DNA of 64,000 nucleotides from Campylobacter armoricus (lineage in GTDB: Bacteria > Campylobacterota > Campylobacteria > Campylobacterales > Campylobacteraceae), in assembly GCF_013372105.1 (NCBI RefSeq), contig NZ_CP053825.1, positions 868,001 to 932,000 on the forward strand. Direction: 5' to 3'. The notes beneath the pieces are model-generated. The model had not been told where the DNA came from, searched no databases, and was given only the letters and a program-made list of their open reading frames with translations. Position numbers and translations under genes: made by a program. Positions 33,509 through 42,914 of this stretch are shown here, piece after piece; position 1 is the stretch's first letter, and every line of letters starts with the position of its first letter.

Positions 33509-35218
33509 ATGCGTTTATTGATGATTTTTTTGTTTTTTTTAAATCTAGCTTTTTCTAATAATGGAGTTTTAACTCTTAATGAAGCTTTTAAAGTAAATAC
33601 TTATAGTGATAAGCAAGGAATTTTTTTAAAAATTAATCTTGCAGATAGAATTTATCTTTATAAAGATCAAACAAAAATAGAATTAAACTCAAAAGATATA
33701 ACTAAACTCCTTAATTTTCCACCAACACAAACTAGAGAAAATAAAGAAGTGATTTTCAATCAACTTGAACTTTTCTTACCACAATTATTATTAAATGATT
33801 TTATTAAAAACGATAAAGCAAAGCTTACATTAACCTATCAAGGTTGCTCTGAAAAAGGTCTATGTTATCGCCCTGTATATATAAACTATGAACTCTATAA
33901 ACAAAATGAAATTTACACTATAAGCTCTACTAAAGAACAATTTAAAAAGCAAAGTGAAGACGAGCAAATCGCAAAAGATTTAAATACACAAAATGTATTT
34001 GTTACACTTTTAACTTTTTTTGGTTATGGCTTATTACTAGCACTTACACCTTGTATTTTACCAATGATTCCTATTCTTTCATCTTTAATTGCAATGAAAC
34101 TCAAAAACAATCCTTCAAAAAAACATAGCTTTTATTTATCTTTTATCTATGTCTTTTTTATGTCTTTAGCTTATGCTATAGCAGGTGCATTAGTTGGATT
34201 TGCAGGATCTAATATACAAGGTTTGTTACAACAACCTTGGATTATTGTCACTTTTGCAAGCATTTTCATTTTACTCTCTCTTTCCATGTTTGGACTTTAT
34301 GAATTACAACTTCCACTTAAATTTCAAAACTATATTAATAAAAAAATAAATAACAAAAGTGGATTTTTCGGTATAGCTATCATGGGATTTTTATCAGCAC
34401 TAATAGTAGGACCTTGTGTAGCTGCACCCCTAGCTGGAGTTTTACTTTATATAACAAATAGCGGAGATGTCTTACTGGGTGGGCTTTCTTTATTTGTAAT
34501 GAGTTTTGGCATGGGTATGCCTTTACTCTTAATAGGACTTGGAGGAAGCTTCTTAAAAAGTGGGGCTTGGATGCTAAAAATAAAAGTTTTCTTTGGTTTT
34601 ATAATGCTTATCATGGCTGTATGGATGCTCGAAAGAGTTCTTAATGCAAATATCATCTTAATGCTTTATGGAATTATAGGGGTATTTTTTGCTAGTTTTA
34701 TGGGCTTATTTGATGAAGTAAAGAATAATTTTGATAAATTCAAAAAAGCAAGTATGATATTAGTTTTAGCTTATAGCTTGAGCATCCTTTTGGGAGGTTT
34801 TATGGGTTCAAAAAGTCTATTAAAACCTCTTGAGTTTAACACTGCTTTATCATTAAAAACTACCTCTAGTTTAAATTTTAAGGCGATAAAAAATTTACAA
34901 GAACTGCAAGAAGAATTACAAAATTCAACCAAGCCAGTTATGTTAGAATTTACAGCTACTTGGTGCGAAAACTGCAAGCTTTTAGAAGAATATACTTTTA
35001 AAGATACAAAAGTTCAAGATTTACTAAGTAAATATACTCTTTTAAAAGCAGATGTTACACATAATACTCAAGAAGATCTAGCACTTATGAAAGAATTTAA
35101 TGTATTTGGTCCTCCAGTAATGATTTTCTTTGATAAAGGTGAAGAAAAAGGTCGTATTATAGGATATATAGATGCAAATGATTTTTTAGAAAAAACACTT
35201 AATTTCTTTGCAAATTAG
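33509..35218 (+). CDS. dsbD: thiol:disulfide interchange protein DsbD
   Basis: A 569-residue electron conduit moving reducing power from cytosolic thioredoxin to periplasmic thiols. Signal peptide MRLLMIFLFFLNLAFS, periplasmic alpha domain with the C-x5-C pair in YQGCSEKGLCYRPVY (near 112-118), eight-helix core with the membrane cysteines in LTPCILPMIP (near 180) and GPCVAAPLAG (near 300), and a C-terminal thioredoxin domain with WCENC (near 484). The ATG at 33509 follows GAGGAAAA; an in-frame TTG at 33497 is less likely. Confidence 0.94.
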   Translation: MRLLMIFLFFLNLAFSNNGVLTLNEAFKVNTYSDKQGIFLKINLADRIYLYKDQTKIELNSKDITKLLNFPPTQTRENKEVIFNQLELFLPQLLLNDFIKNDKAKLTLTYQGCSEKGLCYRPVYINYELYKQNEIYTISSTKEQFKKQSEDEQIAKDLNTQNVFVTLLTFFGYGLLLALTPCILPMIPILSSLIAMKLKNNPSKKHSFYLSFIYVFFMSLAYAIAGALVGFAGSNIQGLLQQPWIIVTFASIFILLSLSMFGLYELQLPLKFQNYINKKINNKSGFFGIAIMGFLSALIVGPCVAAPLAGVLLYITNSGDVLLGGLSLFVMSFGMGMPLLLIGLGGSFLKSGAWMLKIKVFFGFIMLIMAVWMLERVLNANIILMLYGIIGVFFASFMGLFDEVKNNFDKFKKASMILVLAYSLSILLGGFMGSKSLLKPLEFNTALSLKTTSSLNFKAIKNLQELQEELQNSTKPVMLEFTATWCENCKLLEEYTFKDTKVQDLLSKYTLLKADVTHNTQEDLALMKEFNVFGPPVMIFFDKGEEKGRIIGYIDANDFLEKTLNFFAN

Positions 35219-35828
35219 TAAAATCAAATACTATGAAAAATTTCATTTTGTATTTATAAAAGATATTTATTTAAATTCTTTAACAAATTTATACTAATCA
35301 TATTCTTGATAATGAAATAGTAGATAAATTCCATCATGGAAATTTATAAAAAGTGGTCTTTATAAATAGTGTTCAAAATTATACTTCATGGAATAATTTT
35401 TAAATAAAAGTTTAAATTTTGGTGATATGAGAAAGAATTTAAGTATCGTTAGTTTAAATGAAAATGTAGTTTATTGCGAAGATATACATGAATTGGTCTT
35501 GTATTTTACAAGTAAGCTAACCTTGCAAACCTTGCTTTAAAATTTCTAGTATTCATAATCATCCAAATTTCACTCAAGAAATTTTCAAAAGCAAAAAATC
35601 GAAATTGTATTATAGAGTTTTAAATATGGCGTGATAAATAAAAACTAAAATCAAAATCTTATAAAAAGATGAAGTAGTTTCAAGTATTATGGAATTAAAC
35701 AAGTTGTTTCAATCCTTTTAAAAATTCCAATTCTTTAGAAAAATTAGAAAAAATCCACCCTAGCAAAAGGATGGAAAGAAAGCATATAAGTTATATTAAA
35801 ATCATTCTTATGGTAATTCTTAATATGT
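35219..35828 (+). pseudogene. decayed coding sequence, unidentified
   Basis: A 610-base gap without an intact gene, but plus-strand fragments look like former protein in shifting frames: NEIVDKFHHGN (around 35315-35345), FINSVQNYTSWNNF (35355-35400), GDMRKNLSIVSLNENVVYC (35420-35480) and IHNHPNFTQEIFKSKK (35550-35600). They are broken by frameshifts and stops. I cannot name the family. It occupies the place of C. jejuni Cj0602c (recalled). An alternative is plain non-coding A/T-rich DNA. Confidence 0.45.
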
Positions 35829-37004
35829 TTATTTAAAAAAACCTTTAAGACCTATAAGTTGATACTGCCATAGCTTTTCTATAAAAATTTTAAGTTTTAT
35901 CGCCAAAATACCGCTAATTGGTTTGTGTAAAACCGTGCCAACTGCATAATCATTTCCTATAGAACAAACAGTATTACCACTAATAAAAGAAAATTTTTGT
36001 TTAAACTCTTTTTCATCTACCATAGCCATTAAAGCTTTAGCTACATAAGCTCCCTCTCTTAATGCAAGTTGAGCAGTTGGCGGATAAGGGGTGTTTGTTT
36101 TTGGATTTTTAAATATACTATTATCACCTATAAAAAAGTATTTTGATGAATTTTCTACATTTAAAGGATGCATAAAAGCATCAACTTCTATGCGTGATCT
36201 AATACTTGGAAAATCTGTGCTATTTTCTATCACAGCATTTCCCCTAACACCAGCAGTCCAAACGATAGTATTTGCTTTGATAAACTCCCCTCCTTCAAGT
36301 CTTATGCCATTTTTTTCACATTCTATGATTTTGGATTTTTCATATACTTTTACACCAAGTTGCTCAAGTTTATTTCTTGCTTTTAAAGCTAGATTTTTAT
36401 CAAACATTGGTAAAATTTGATCCATTGCTTCAACAATAGAAAGTTTTATTTTTTCATAAGCAATACCTTCTTTACTACAAAGAGCTCTGAGTTCTTTTGC
36501 TAAAGAAGCTATAAATTCAATGCCACTTAAACCTCCACCACATACTACAATTTTTAAATCATCATCATTTTGTGAATGTTTATAACTTTTGATTTTTTCA
36601 TATATATTTTCATTAATTTTTAATGCATTTTCATAATTATCAATACTCAAAGCATATTCTTGCATACCTTTAATACCAAAAGTCTCTTTTTCAAAACCAA
36701 GCCCACATACTAAAATATCAAAATCAAATTCTTTATTTTTAGTAAAAACCTTATCTTTAGAAATTTTTACCACTTCATCTTGAAAAAAATTAATTTTTGG
36801 ATTTAACAAAGGCAAAAGATCATATTTTGAACTATAAATATCTTCATTAGAAGCTACTTTGTGTAATAAAATAGTATGATAATGGTAAGAATTATTATTA
36901 ATTAAACTAACTTCTACTTTTGCAAAAAACTCATCTGGCAGTGCTTTTATAGTTGATAAAGTAGCATACCCTGCTCCTAAAAATAAAATTTTTTTCTTTT
37001 GCAT
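35829..37004 (-). CDS. FAD-dependent NADH dehydrogenase-like oxidoreductase (NDH-2 type)
   Basis: A 391-residue flavoprotein of the type II NADH dehydrogenase family. N-terminal FAD-binding ILFLGAGYATLS, NAD-binding dinucleotide fold VVCGGGLSGIEFIASLAKEL, then ANTIVWTAGVRGNAVIE and FIGDNSIF, with a membrane-associating C-terminus (SGILAIKLKIFIEKLWQYQLIGLKG split across the end). Such enzymes feed electrons to quinone without pumping protons. The ATG at 37004 follows AAAGGAAAA; the much longer in-frame reading to 37118 overlaps the divergent gene and is unlikely. Confidence 0.85.
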   Translation of the reverse strand: MQKKKILFLGAGYATLSTIKALPDEFFAKVEVSLINNNSYHYHTILLHKVASNEDIYSSKYDLLPLLNPKINFFQDEVVKISKDKVFTKNKEFDFDILVCGLGFEKETFGIKGMQEYALSIDNYENALKINENIYEKIKSYKHSQNDDDLKIVVCGGGLSGIEFIASLAKELRALCSKEGIAYEKIKLSIVEAMDQILPMFDKNLALKARNKLEQLGVKVYEKSKIIECEKNGIRLEGGEFIKANTIVWTAGVRGNAVIENSTDFPSIRSRIEVDAFMHPLNVENSSKYFFIGDNSIFKNPKTNTPYPPTAQLALREGAYVAKALMAMVDEKEFKQKFSFISGNTVCSIGNDYAVGTVLHKPISGILAIKLKIFIEKLWQYQLIGLKGFFK

Positions 37005-37106
37005 GGATTTTCCTTTAATTTGATAAAAAAATAAATAAAATTTTGGCATAATGGTATTATTTTTTATCTTAAAATATTTTTTATTTAATTTTAACAAGGA
37101 AAAAGC

Positions 37107-38471
37107 ATGCAAAGACAAACTTGGAGCAATACGCTAACTTATATCCTTACAGTAGCAGGAGCGACCATCGGTTTTGGAGCCACTTGGCGTTTCCCATATT
37201 TGGTAGGTGAAAATGGTGGTGGTGCTTATGTTTTAACCTTTTGCATTGCAATGATTTTCATAGGCATTCCTGTGATTTTAGTAGAGAATGTCATAGGAAG
37301 ACGCAGAATGCTAAATTCAGTTGATGCCTTTAGTGGAAAAACTAATGATGGAGTTACAATCTCTAATTCATGGAAAAGTGTTGGCTATATGGGACTTTTG
37401 GGAAGTTTTGGAATTATGGCTTATTATATGGTAATAGGTGGCTGGGTTTTAGCTTATATTTTTAAAATCGTCATAGGAGATTTTAATCTCTCAAGTCCAA
37501 TAAATGCTCAATATACAAGCCAATTTTATAGCTCAACCATAGAAAATAATCCTTTATTAATAGGAATTTTTACAACTATATTTGTGATAATTAACTGGAT
37601 TATCTTAAAAAAAGGCGTGATAGATGGTATAGAAAAGTCAGTAAAATATCTTATGCCTTTTTTATTTATCTGTCTTTTGGTTGTCGTTATAAGAAATTTA
37701 ACTCTTGAAGGAGCAAGCGAGGGTGTGAAATTTTACCTTACTCCTGATCTTTCTAAAATCACTCCTAAATTATTTATAGATGTTTTAGGACAAGTATTTT
37801 TTGCCTTATCTTTAGGCTTTGGTGTGATGATAACCCTATCTTCTCATCTTAAAAAAAATGAAAATTTAATTAAAACTTCTATTTATACTGGAATTTTAAA
37901 TACTCTTATAGCAGTACTTGCTGGTTTTATGATTTTCCCTGCTTTATTTAGCGTAGGTTTAACTCCTGATAGTGGGCCATCTTTGGTTTTTAAAACCTTA
38001 CCTGTTGCTTTTTCACATATACCTTTTGGAAGTATAATTTGTGTATTTTTCTTTTTACTTTTAATCGTTGCTGCACTTACTACAAGCTTGCCAATTTATC
38101 AAGTAATCATTAGTGTTTTAGAAGAAAAATTTAAACTAGCTAAGAATACTGCTATCAATCTAACGCTTGGAAGCATTTTTATGCTAGGAAATTTACCTTG
38201 CATACTTACTTATGGCCCTTTAAAAGATATCACTATCATTAAAGGAAAAAATATTTTTGATAGTTTTGATTTTATTAGTGGAAATATCTTTTTTGTTTTA
38301 ACTGCATTTTTTTGTTGTATTTATGTAGGTTGGATACTTAAAAAAGATGCTATTTATGAACTTTCAAATCAAAATACACTAAAAGGAAATGTTTTTAAAC
38401 TATGGTATTACTATGTTAAATTTATCATACCTTTAATTATCTTAGTGATTTTTTATTTTGGTATTTTTTAA
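37107..38471 (+). CDS. sodium-dependent (NSS family) amino-acid-type symporter
   Basis: A 454-residue neurotransmitter:sodium symporter family transporter of the LeuT fold, with about 11-12 membrane helices. Helix 1 carries the Na+/substrate site signature GATIGFGATWRFPYLVGENG, followed by GGAYVLTFCIAMIFIGIPV. Bacterial members import amino acids or related solutes; substrate not predictable here. ATG preceded by AACAAGGAAAAA. By context it is the C. jejuni Cj0601c counterpart (recalled). Confidence 0.9.
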   Translation: MQRQTWSNTLTYILTVAGATIGFGATWRFPYLVGENGGGAYVLTFCIAMIFIGIPVILVENVIGRRRMLNSVDAFSGKTNDGVTISNSWKSVGYMGLLGSFGIMAYYMVIGGWVLAYIFKIVIGDFNLSSPINAQYTSQFYSSTIENNPLLIGIFTTIFVIINWIILKKGVIDGIEKSVKYLMPFLFICLLVVVIRNLTLEGASEGVKFYLTPDLSKITPKLFIDVLGQVFFALSLGFGVMITLSSHLKKNENLIKTSIYTGILNTLIAVLAGFMIFPALFSVGLTPDSGPSLVFKTLPVAFSHIPFGSIICVFFFLLLIVAALTTSLPIYQVIISVLEEKFKLAKNTAINLTLGSIFMLGNLPCILTYGPLKDITIIKGKNIFDSFDFISGNIFFVLTAFFCCIYVGWILKKDAIYELSNQNTLKGNVFKLWYYYVKFIIPLIILVIFYFGIF

Positions 38472-38527
38472 TTTAATAAAAGACTAATTTTTATACAATA
38501 ACAAATTATATAAAATTAGGAGACAAA

Positions 38528-39721
38528 ATAAGAAAACTACCTTATGTCTTTTAGCAACTCTTATTTTTAGTGAGTGTGCTCAACATATTGCAAAACTTGA
38601 CTATCAACAAGCTAAAGCTTATGAAAATCAATACCAAGAAGAACTTAAAAATTTATCCTTACCTAAAGAAAATTTCAAAATGGTTCAAGTAAAAAATAAA
38701 AAAGAAAAATGCCTTATATTAACATCAAAAGACACAAAAGATGAATCTTATGAAATTTACTGGGATGGATTATGTAAAAACGGATATGCACATGGGTTAG
38801 GAAGAGAAATAGAAAAACTCTCTTTACGCACATGGAGCAAATAAGAATCTATAAAAATGGAAAAATTAATGGATATTATTATCAATCAGATATAAATAAT
38901 AATCTAAAAAATTTTAGCATATATCAATAACTACAAAGATATTTATTTTATTGATGAACTTATCGTTAAAAATAATGATTCTTTATATAGTTCGTAAAAC
39001 TGGGAAATTCAACAAATATAATGCCTTATATACAACATACTCACCTTTTTCGTATAATATACAATATACTCAAAAATTTCAAAATTACTCTCTTGAAATT
39101 TTTGATTTTTCAAAAAATAATCTAGATACAAGAATGGGTATGATTTTTACAATAGGATCGGACAATATTAAAAATGGTTTTGAGGTTACTTCTATGAAAA
39201 GTGGAGGATATATAGCAAATGAATTTCAAAATAACAAATTAATTAGAAATGTTCAACTCCCTCAAGAATATTTCTCTGAAAAAAGCAAACTTATAGAAGA
39301 TATAGAACAAATAGCAAAACTTGCCATGGAGCATTCAGTAAAAGCTAACATAATCAAAGAAAAATACAAAAAGAAAATTTGTAAAGAATCTATAAAAGTT
39401 AATTTTATAGATAACAACGAATATAAAGAAATTTGCAATGAAGATGCTAAAAACAAAGAACTATCTAAAGAAATAGAAATACAAATTGCAAAAATAAAAC
39501 AATACGAACAAGAAATACTAAAGCAATACAATGAAGAAAGACTAATAAAAGCGAAAGAATTAGAGGCGCAAGCTGCTATGGAAAGAGCAAGGGAGCAAAG
39601 AAGATATAATCAACAACAATATTGGCAAAATATAATGCTTAATAATCAACTTCAACAGTTAAATAATAATATGATGTATGATAGATTTACCCCAAAAACA
39701 CATCACATATATATTTATTGA
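38528..39721 (+). pseudogene. multiply frameshifted lipoprotein pseudogene (MORN-like repeats)
   Basis: An AGGAG at 38518-38522 precedes AT-AAG-AAA-ACT at 38528, i.e. an ATG whose G appears deleted. The frame then reads a lipoprotein signal KKTTLCLLATLIFSEC and MORN-like YWDGLCKNGYAHGLGREIE up to a stop at 38842. A second frame continues IRIYKNGKINGYYYQSDI (stop 38928), a third NYKDIYFIDELIVKNN (stop about 38988), and a fourth from about 38990 (RKTGKFNKYNALYTTYSPF) to 39721 with a charged coiled-coil tail and a C-terminal Gln/Asn-rich segment. The pieces form one collinear protein of about 390 residues. The last part alone could be called as a 256-residue ORF from 38951, but that is an artefact of decay. 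Confidence 0.75.
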
Positions 39722-40590
39722 TATTTATACTCATAACGCTTTAACATACTTATATTTCCTTCAAGACCTCCTTGATGGATATATAAGATTTCTCCACCAA
39801 GTTGTTCTTTATGGGCTAATAAGGTTTTAAAACCCACCATATCATAAAGCAAATCAAACTCTACTCCACATTCTTTTTTTAAATCCTTATAAAGCTCATA
39901 AAGTTCTAAATAAAGCTTAGCAAAATGATATTTTTTAGGTGGATTTAATATAGTTAAATTACTAAAATCATAATTTGGCTCTAAGCTTAAAATTTGTTCT
40001 TTCAAATACGCACTATCACCCACACAAGCACAAGTAAAAACCTTAAATTTACTATGTTTAGCCAAAAATGCAGCAGAAGCTCCTGTGCCTGAGGGTAAAA
40101 AAATACTTACATTTTCACTTAATTGCTCACTAAGCTCTAAAGCTAGCTGTTTATAGCCAAATTCAGCTTCTTTTATAGCCACACCCTCTTCTATAAAAAC
40201 ATCACCATCTTTTTTTAAAGCTAAAGCTTGCAATCTTCTTGTAGGATAATTTACATTTTCTATCAACTCAACATTATGTTTTAATGCAAATTCCAAATTT
40301 CCATGGGGATTTTCTTTTAAAAAAGAACTCATTTTTTCACAAACAAAAATAAGTGAAAAATCATTTTCATAGCAAAACTTAGCCAAAGCAACCAAAGCAT
40401 TACTTTGAGAAGAACCAAAAGAAATAAATCTTTGTCCTTTTTTGAATAAATGTTTATTTTTTTTAAATAAGGCTAGTTTTCTAGCCTTATTTCCATTGAT
40501 ATAACCTAGTAAATCATCTCTTTTGAGTAAAAATTCAAAATCTTTGTATTTTAAAACATCAATTCTACTTACTATCAAGGTATTTTTCAA
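39715..40590 (-). CDS. PLP-dependent enzyme, ACC deaminase / D-cysteine desulfhydrase family
   Basis: A protein of up to 291 residues related to 1-aminocyclopropane-1-carboxylate deaminase and D-cysteine desulfhydrase. The expected PLP lysine is in GYINGNKARKL near residue 35, followed by ISFGSSQSNALVALAKFC and the PLP phosphate loop LPSGTGASAAFLA. Such proteins in Campylobacter have not, to my knowledge, a settled substrate. The start is unclear: TTG at 40590 or 40578, both within the end of the OmpA-family gene, so it is translationally coupled. Convergent with the lipoprotein pseudogene. Confidence 0.8.
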   Translation of the reverse strand: MKNTLIVSRIDVLKYKDFEFLLKRDDLLGYINGNKARKLALFKKNKHLFKKGQRFISFGSSQSNALVALAKFCYENDFSLIFVCEKMSSFLKENPHGNLEFALKHNVELIENVNYPTRRLQALALKKDGDVFIEEGVAIKEAEFGYKQLALELSEQLSENVSIFLPSGTGASAAFLAKHSKFKVFTCACVGDSAYLKEQILSLEPNYDFSNLTILNPPKKYHFAKLYLELYELYKDLKKECGVEFDLLYDMVGFKTLLAHKEQLGGEILYIHQGGLEGNISMLKRYEYKYQ

Positions 40591-41515
40591 CCTTTTCTAA
40601 AGCATTATTAGTATTGATATTAAATTTAATCTCTATCCTACGACTTGCTTCTTTGTCTTCTTTACCATCTTTCATAATCACATCAGAATAAGACCTACCA
40701 CTTGCCATTAAAAGTTTTTGCAATCTTGAATCTTTGTAAAATGAATGTATAAAACTCATCACAGCATAAGCTCTTTTTTGTGATAAATCAAGGTTATATA
40801 TATAAGAGCCTGCACTATCTGTATGACCTTCTATGACTATATTTTCTATGCTATTTAGGATATTTTCATCTTTTAAAATACTATCAAAATACTGCGTGAG
40901 TATAGTTTTTAAATTTTCTTTTGCTTGAGCTTTTAGAGTAAAAGAATTTGTATCAAAAAGCACCTCAGATGGTAAAATTATAGCGCCTGAATTAGAATCC
41001 AAAGTAATATTAGTATCAAATTTAGCTTGAAGATTTTTAATGGTATTTTCTTTAATTAAACCCAGCTCTTTGATTTTAGTTTTTGCCTCATCAAAATTAC
41101 GCTCTAGTTCTTTGATTTCTTCATCTTTTTTATTTAATCTCTCAAGCAAAGCAAAAATTTGCTGATCTTTTTCATCTAAACTTGAATTTAAATCTTGATT
41201 GAGCTTAGTTATATTAGCTTCTAATGCTTGTTTTTGTTTATTTACATCATCAAGCGTGCTTGAAGTATTAGTAAGCTTTTGACTAAGATTTTTTAAAATA
41301 TCTTCTTTTTGATTTAATTCTTCTTTGTTTTCTTTCAGTCTTTGTTCTTGTTTTTGCAAATTTTCTTTAATAATTTGCAAATCACTTTGGGTTAAAACAT
41401 ATTTAACAACTATAGCCCCGATAAGCAAAATAAATATAAAAAGCAATCCTGCCATCAAATCAGCATAAGCTATCCAAAAATTATTCTCTTCATTATTTTG
41501 ATTATTTTTTATCAT
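40565..41515 (-). CDS. OmpA/MotB-type membrane protein with coiled coil (ZorB-like)
   Basis: A 316-residue protein: one N-terminal membrane helix with the signature FWIAYADLMAGLLFIFILL (the Asp lies where MotB-type stators bind protons), a long charged coiled coil (about 50-165), and a C-terminal OmpA peptidoglycan-binding domain with IVIEGHTDSAGSYIYNLDLS followed by QKRAYAVMSFI. It overlaps the MotA/TolQ-like gene by 14 bases, so the two form a stator-type pair, apparently independent of the flagellar MotAB. Counterpart of C. jejuni Cj0599 (recalled). The partner and topology also resemble ZorB of Zorya systems. Confidence 0.87.
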   Translation of the reverse strand: MIKNNQNNEENNFWIAYADLMAGLLFIFILLIGAIVVKYVLTQSDLQIIKENLQKQEQRLKENKEELNQKEDILKNLSQKLTNTSSTLDDVNKQKQALEANITKLNQDLNSSLDEKDQQIFALLERLNKKDEEIKELERNFDEAKTKIKELGLIKENTIKNLQAKFDTNITLDSNSGAIILPSEVLFDTNSFTLKAQAKENLKTILTQYFDSILKDENILNSIENIVIEGHTDSAGSYIYNLDLSQKRAYAVMSFIHSFYKDSRLQKLLMASGRSYSDVIMKDGKEDKEASRRIEIKFNINTNNALEKVEKYLDSK

Positions 41516-42833
41516 TTACTTTTTCATCTTCTTTTTGATTTTCAAGCTTTGCAATAACTTGTGAAGTTTGCTCATCTAATTCTTTACTTTCTTCTTTAAA
41601 CTCTTGCATTAGCGAAATTTTTTCATCAATATTTTTTTCTTCTTCATAAGCCTCTTTAAAAGTATGCATACCTTCTATAATACTTGCCCTAAAGCCTTCA
41701 AAAAGTTTTGTTTGATTTTCAAGCATTAAATTTTGATATTTTTCAATATCATTTGAAAAAGTATTAATTTTATCATTTAAGGAAGTAACACTTTTATCTA
41801 AATGAGCAATTTTATCAGAACTAACATCTAAAAGCCTATTGTATTGTTCTGAAATTCTTAAAGTTAAATCCTTAGTATTAGAATTTAGCATATTAACTGC
41901 ATTAGCAATTTCAGTATAAGTTTTAACTATATCTTTTTGCTCTCTTTGAGTTTTAGATAAATCACTCATTGTTTGCTTCACATGCTCACTACTAAGCCTC
42001 ACAGCTTTTTCTTCAGCATTTACAAGTTCTTGAAAAACTTTGAATTTCCTATCTATAGTATTATCAAGTTCTTTGAAAAATTCTTCATTACTCACATGCT
42101 CAAAAATTGTGCCTATTTTTTCAAAATGTCGTAAGCTTTCTTGAAGATATTTTCTATCAATTTCTTCTTTAGACCAGAAAAAATCACTTGTTGCGTTTTT
42201 TTGACGATTTAATAATTTTTGGAATTTACTACTTCCATATTTTTCAAAAAAAATCCACCAAAGTGCTAAAAAAATTCCATAAATTGACACATAAAAGGCT
42301 GTTCCTACTCCATTTAATAAAACAGAAATTTCTTGTTCTAAACCTGCTGTATCACTAGAATTAAAATTTGGCATAGACATAGCTATACTTATAAAAGTTC
42401 CTAAAATTCCGAGCATAGGAAAAATAGCTGCACCGACAGAAGCAAAATTTTCATTTCTTAAATCTTTAACATAAGAATAAGCAAATTCATCAAAACTAGC
42501 ATTAGATTTAGTTTCATTGCCTATAACTAAAAAATGTTTCATAATATAGCGTTTTAATATAAGTTTAAACTCATCTTTTTGCTGCTCAAAAATACTTGAA
42601 GCATAATCAGCACTATGTCTAGCAAAGATCAAAGCCACCAAAAAGATAATCCCTATCATTATAACACTATGTAATTCTACTTTAAAATCAATCTTTCCAA
42701 AATATCCCAAAAGCACCAAAATATACAAAATAGCAGGGATAAAAATAATCTTTAAATAAGCAATAATTCCTGTACTACTCTTTCCTTCAGGCAATACAAG
42801 ATCAGAAAAATCATCGGTTGTTTTAACTTCCAT
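41502..42833 (-). CDS. MotA/TolQ/ExbB-type proton channel protein with long cytoplasmic tail (ZorA-like)
   Basis: A 443-residue inner-membrane protein. Four membrane helices lie at about 25-45, 55-72, 128-152 and 176-197, with the MotA/TolQ/ExbB core GAAIFPMLGILGTFISIAMS and LLNGVGTAFYVSIYG. A coiled-coil cytoplasmic tail of about 220 residues follows, far longer than in TolQ or ExbB. Coupled to the OmpA-domain partner. Counterpart of C. jejuni Cj0598 (recalled). The job of this conserved pair is not settled; the tail architecture resembles ZorA. Confidence 0.86.
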   Translation of the reverse strand: MEVKTTDDFSDLVLPEGKSSTGIIAYLKIIFIPAILYILVLLGYFGKIDFKVELHSVIMIGIIFLVALIFARHSADYASSIFEQQKDEFKLILKRYIMKHFLVIGNETKSNASFDEFAYSYVKDLRNENFASVGAAIFPMLGILGTFISIAMSMPNFNSSDTAGLEQEISVLLNGVGTAFYVSIYGIFLALWWIFFEKYGSSKFQKLLNRQKNATSDFFWSKEEIDRKYLQESLRHFEKIGTIFEHVSNEEFFKELDNTIDRKFKVFQELVNAEEKAVRLSSEHVKQTMSDLSKTQREQKDIVKTYTEIANAVNMLNSNTKDLTLRISEQYNRLLDVSSDKIAHLDKSVTSLNDKINTFSNDIEKYQNLMLENQTKLFEGFRASIIEGMHTFKEAYEEEKNIDEKISLMQEFKEESKELDEQTSQVIAKLENQKEDEKVNDKK

Positions 42834-42888
42834 TTTATAAGCCTTTGTTAATTTTACTCTAAAAATTTAAAATCTTTACAGGAAAATC

Positions 42889-42914
42889 AACTAAGAGTTA
42901 TAAAACTCTTAGTT
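42889..42914 (-). terminator. fba terminator
   Basis: AACTAAGAGTT-ATAA-AACTCTTAGTT, an 11-bp perfect stem that includes the fba stop codon and is followed on the minus strand by GATTTT. It separates fba from the MotA/OmpA pair. Confidence 0.7.

Noticed and set aside
38951-39721. A stand-alone 256-residue coding gene
   Set aside because: Its reading continues collinearly from upstream broken fragments with a lipoprotein signal; the apparent start is internal to a decayed gene.
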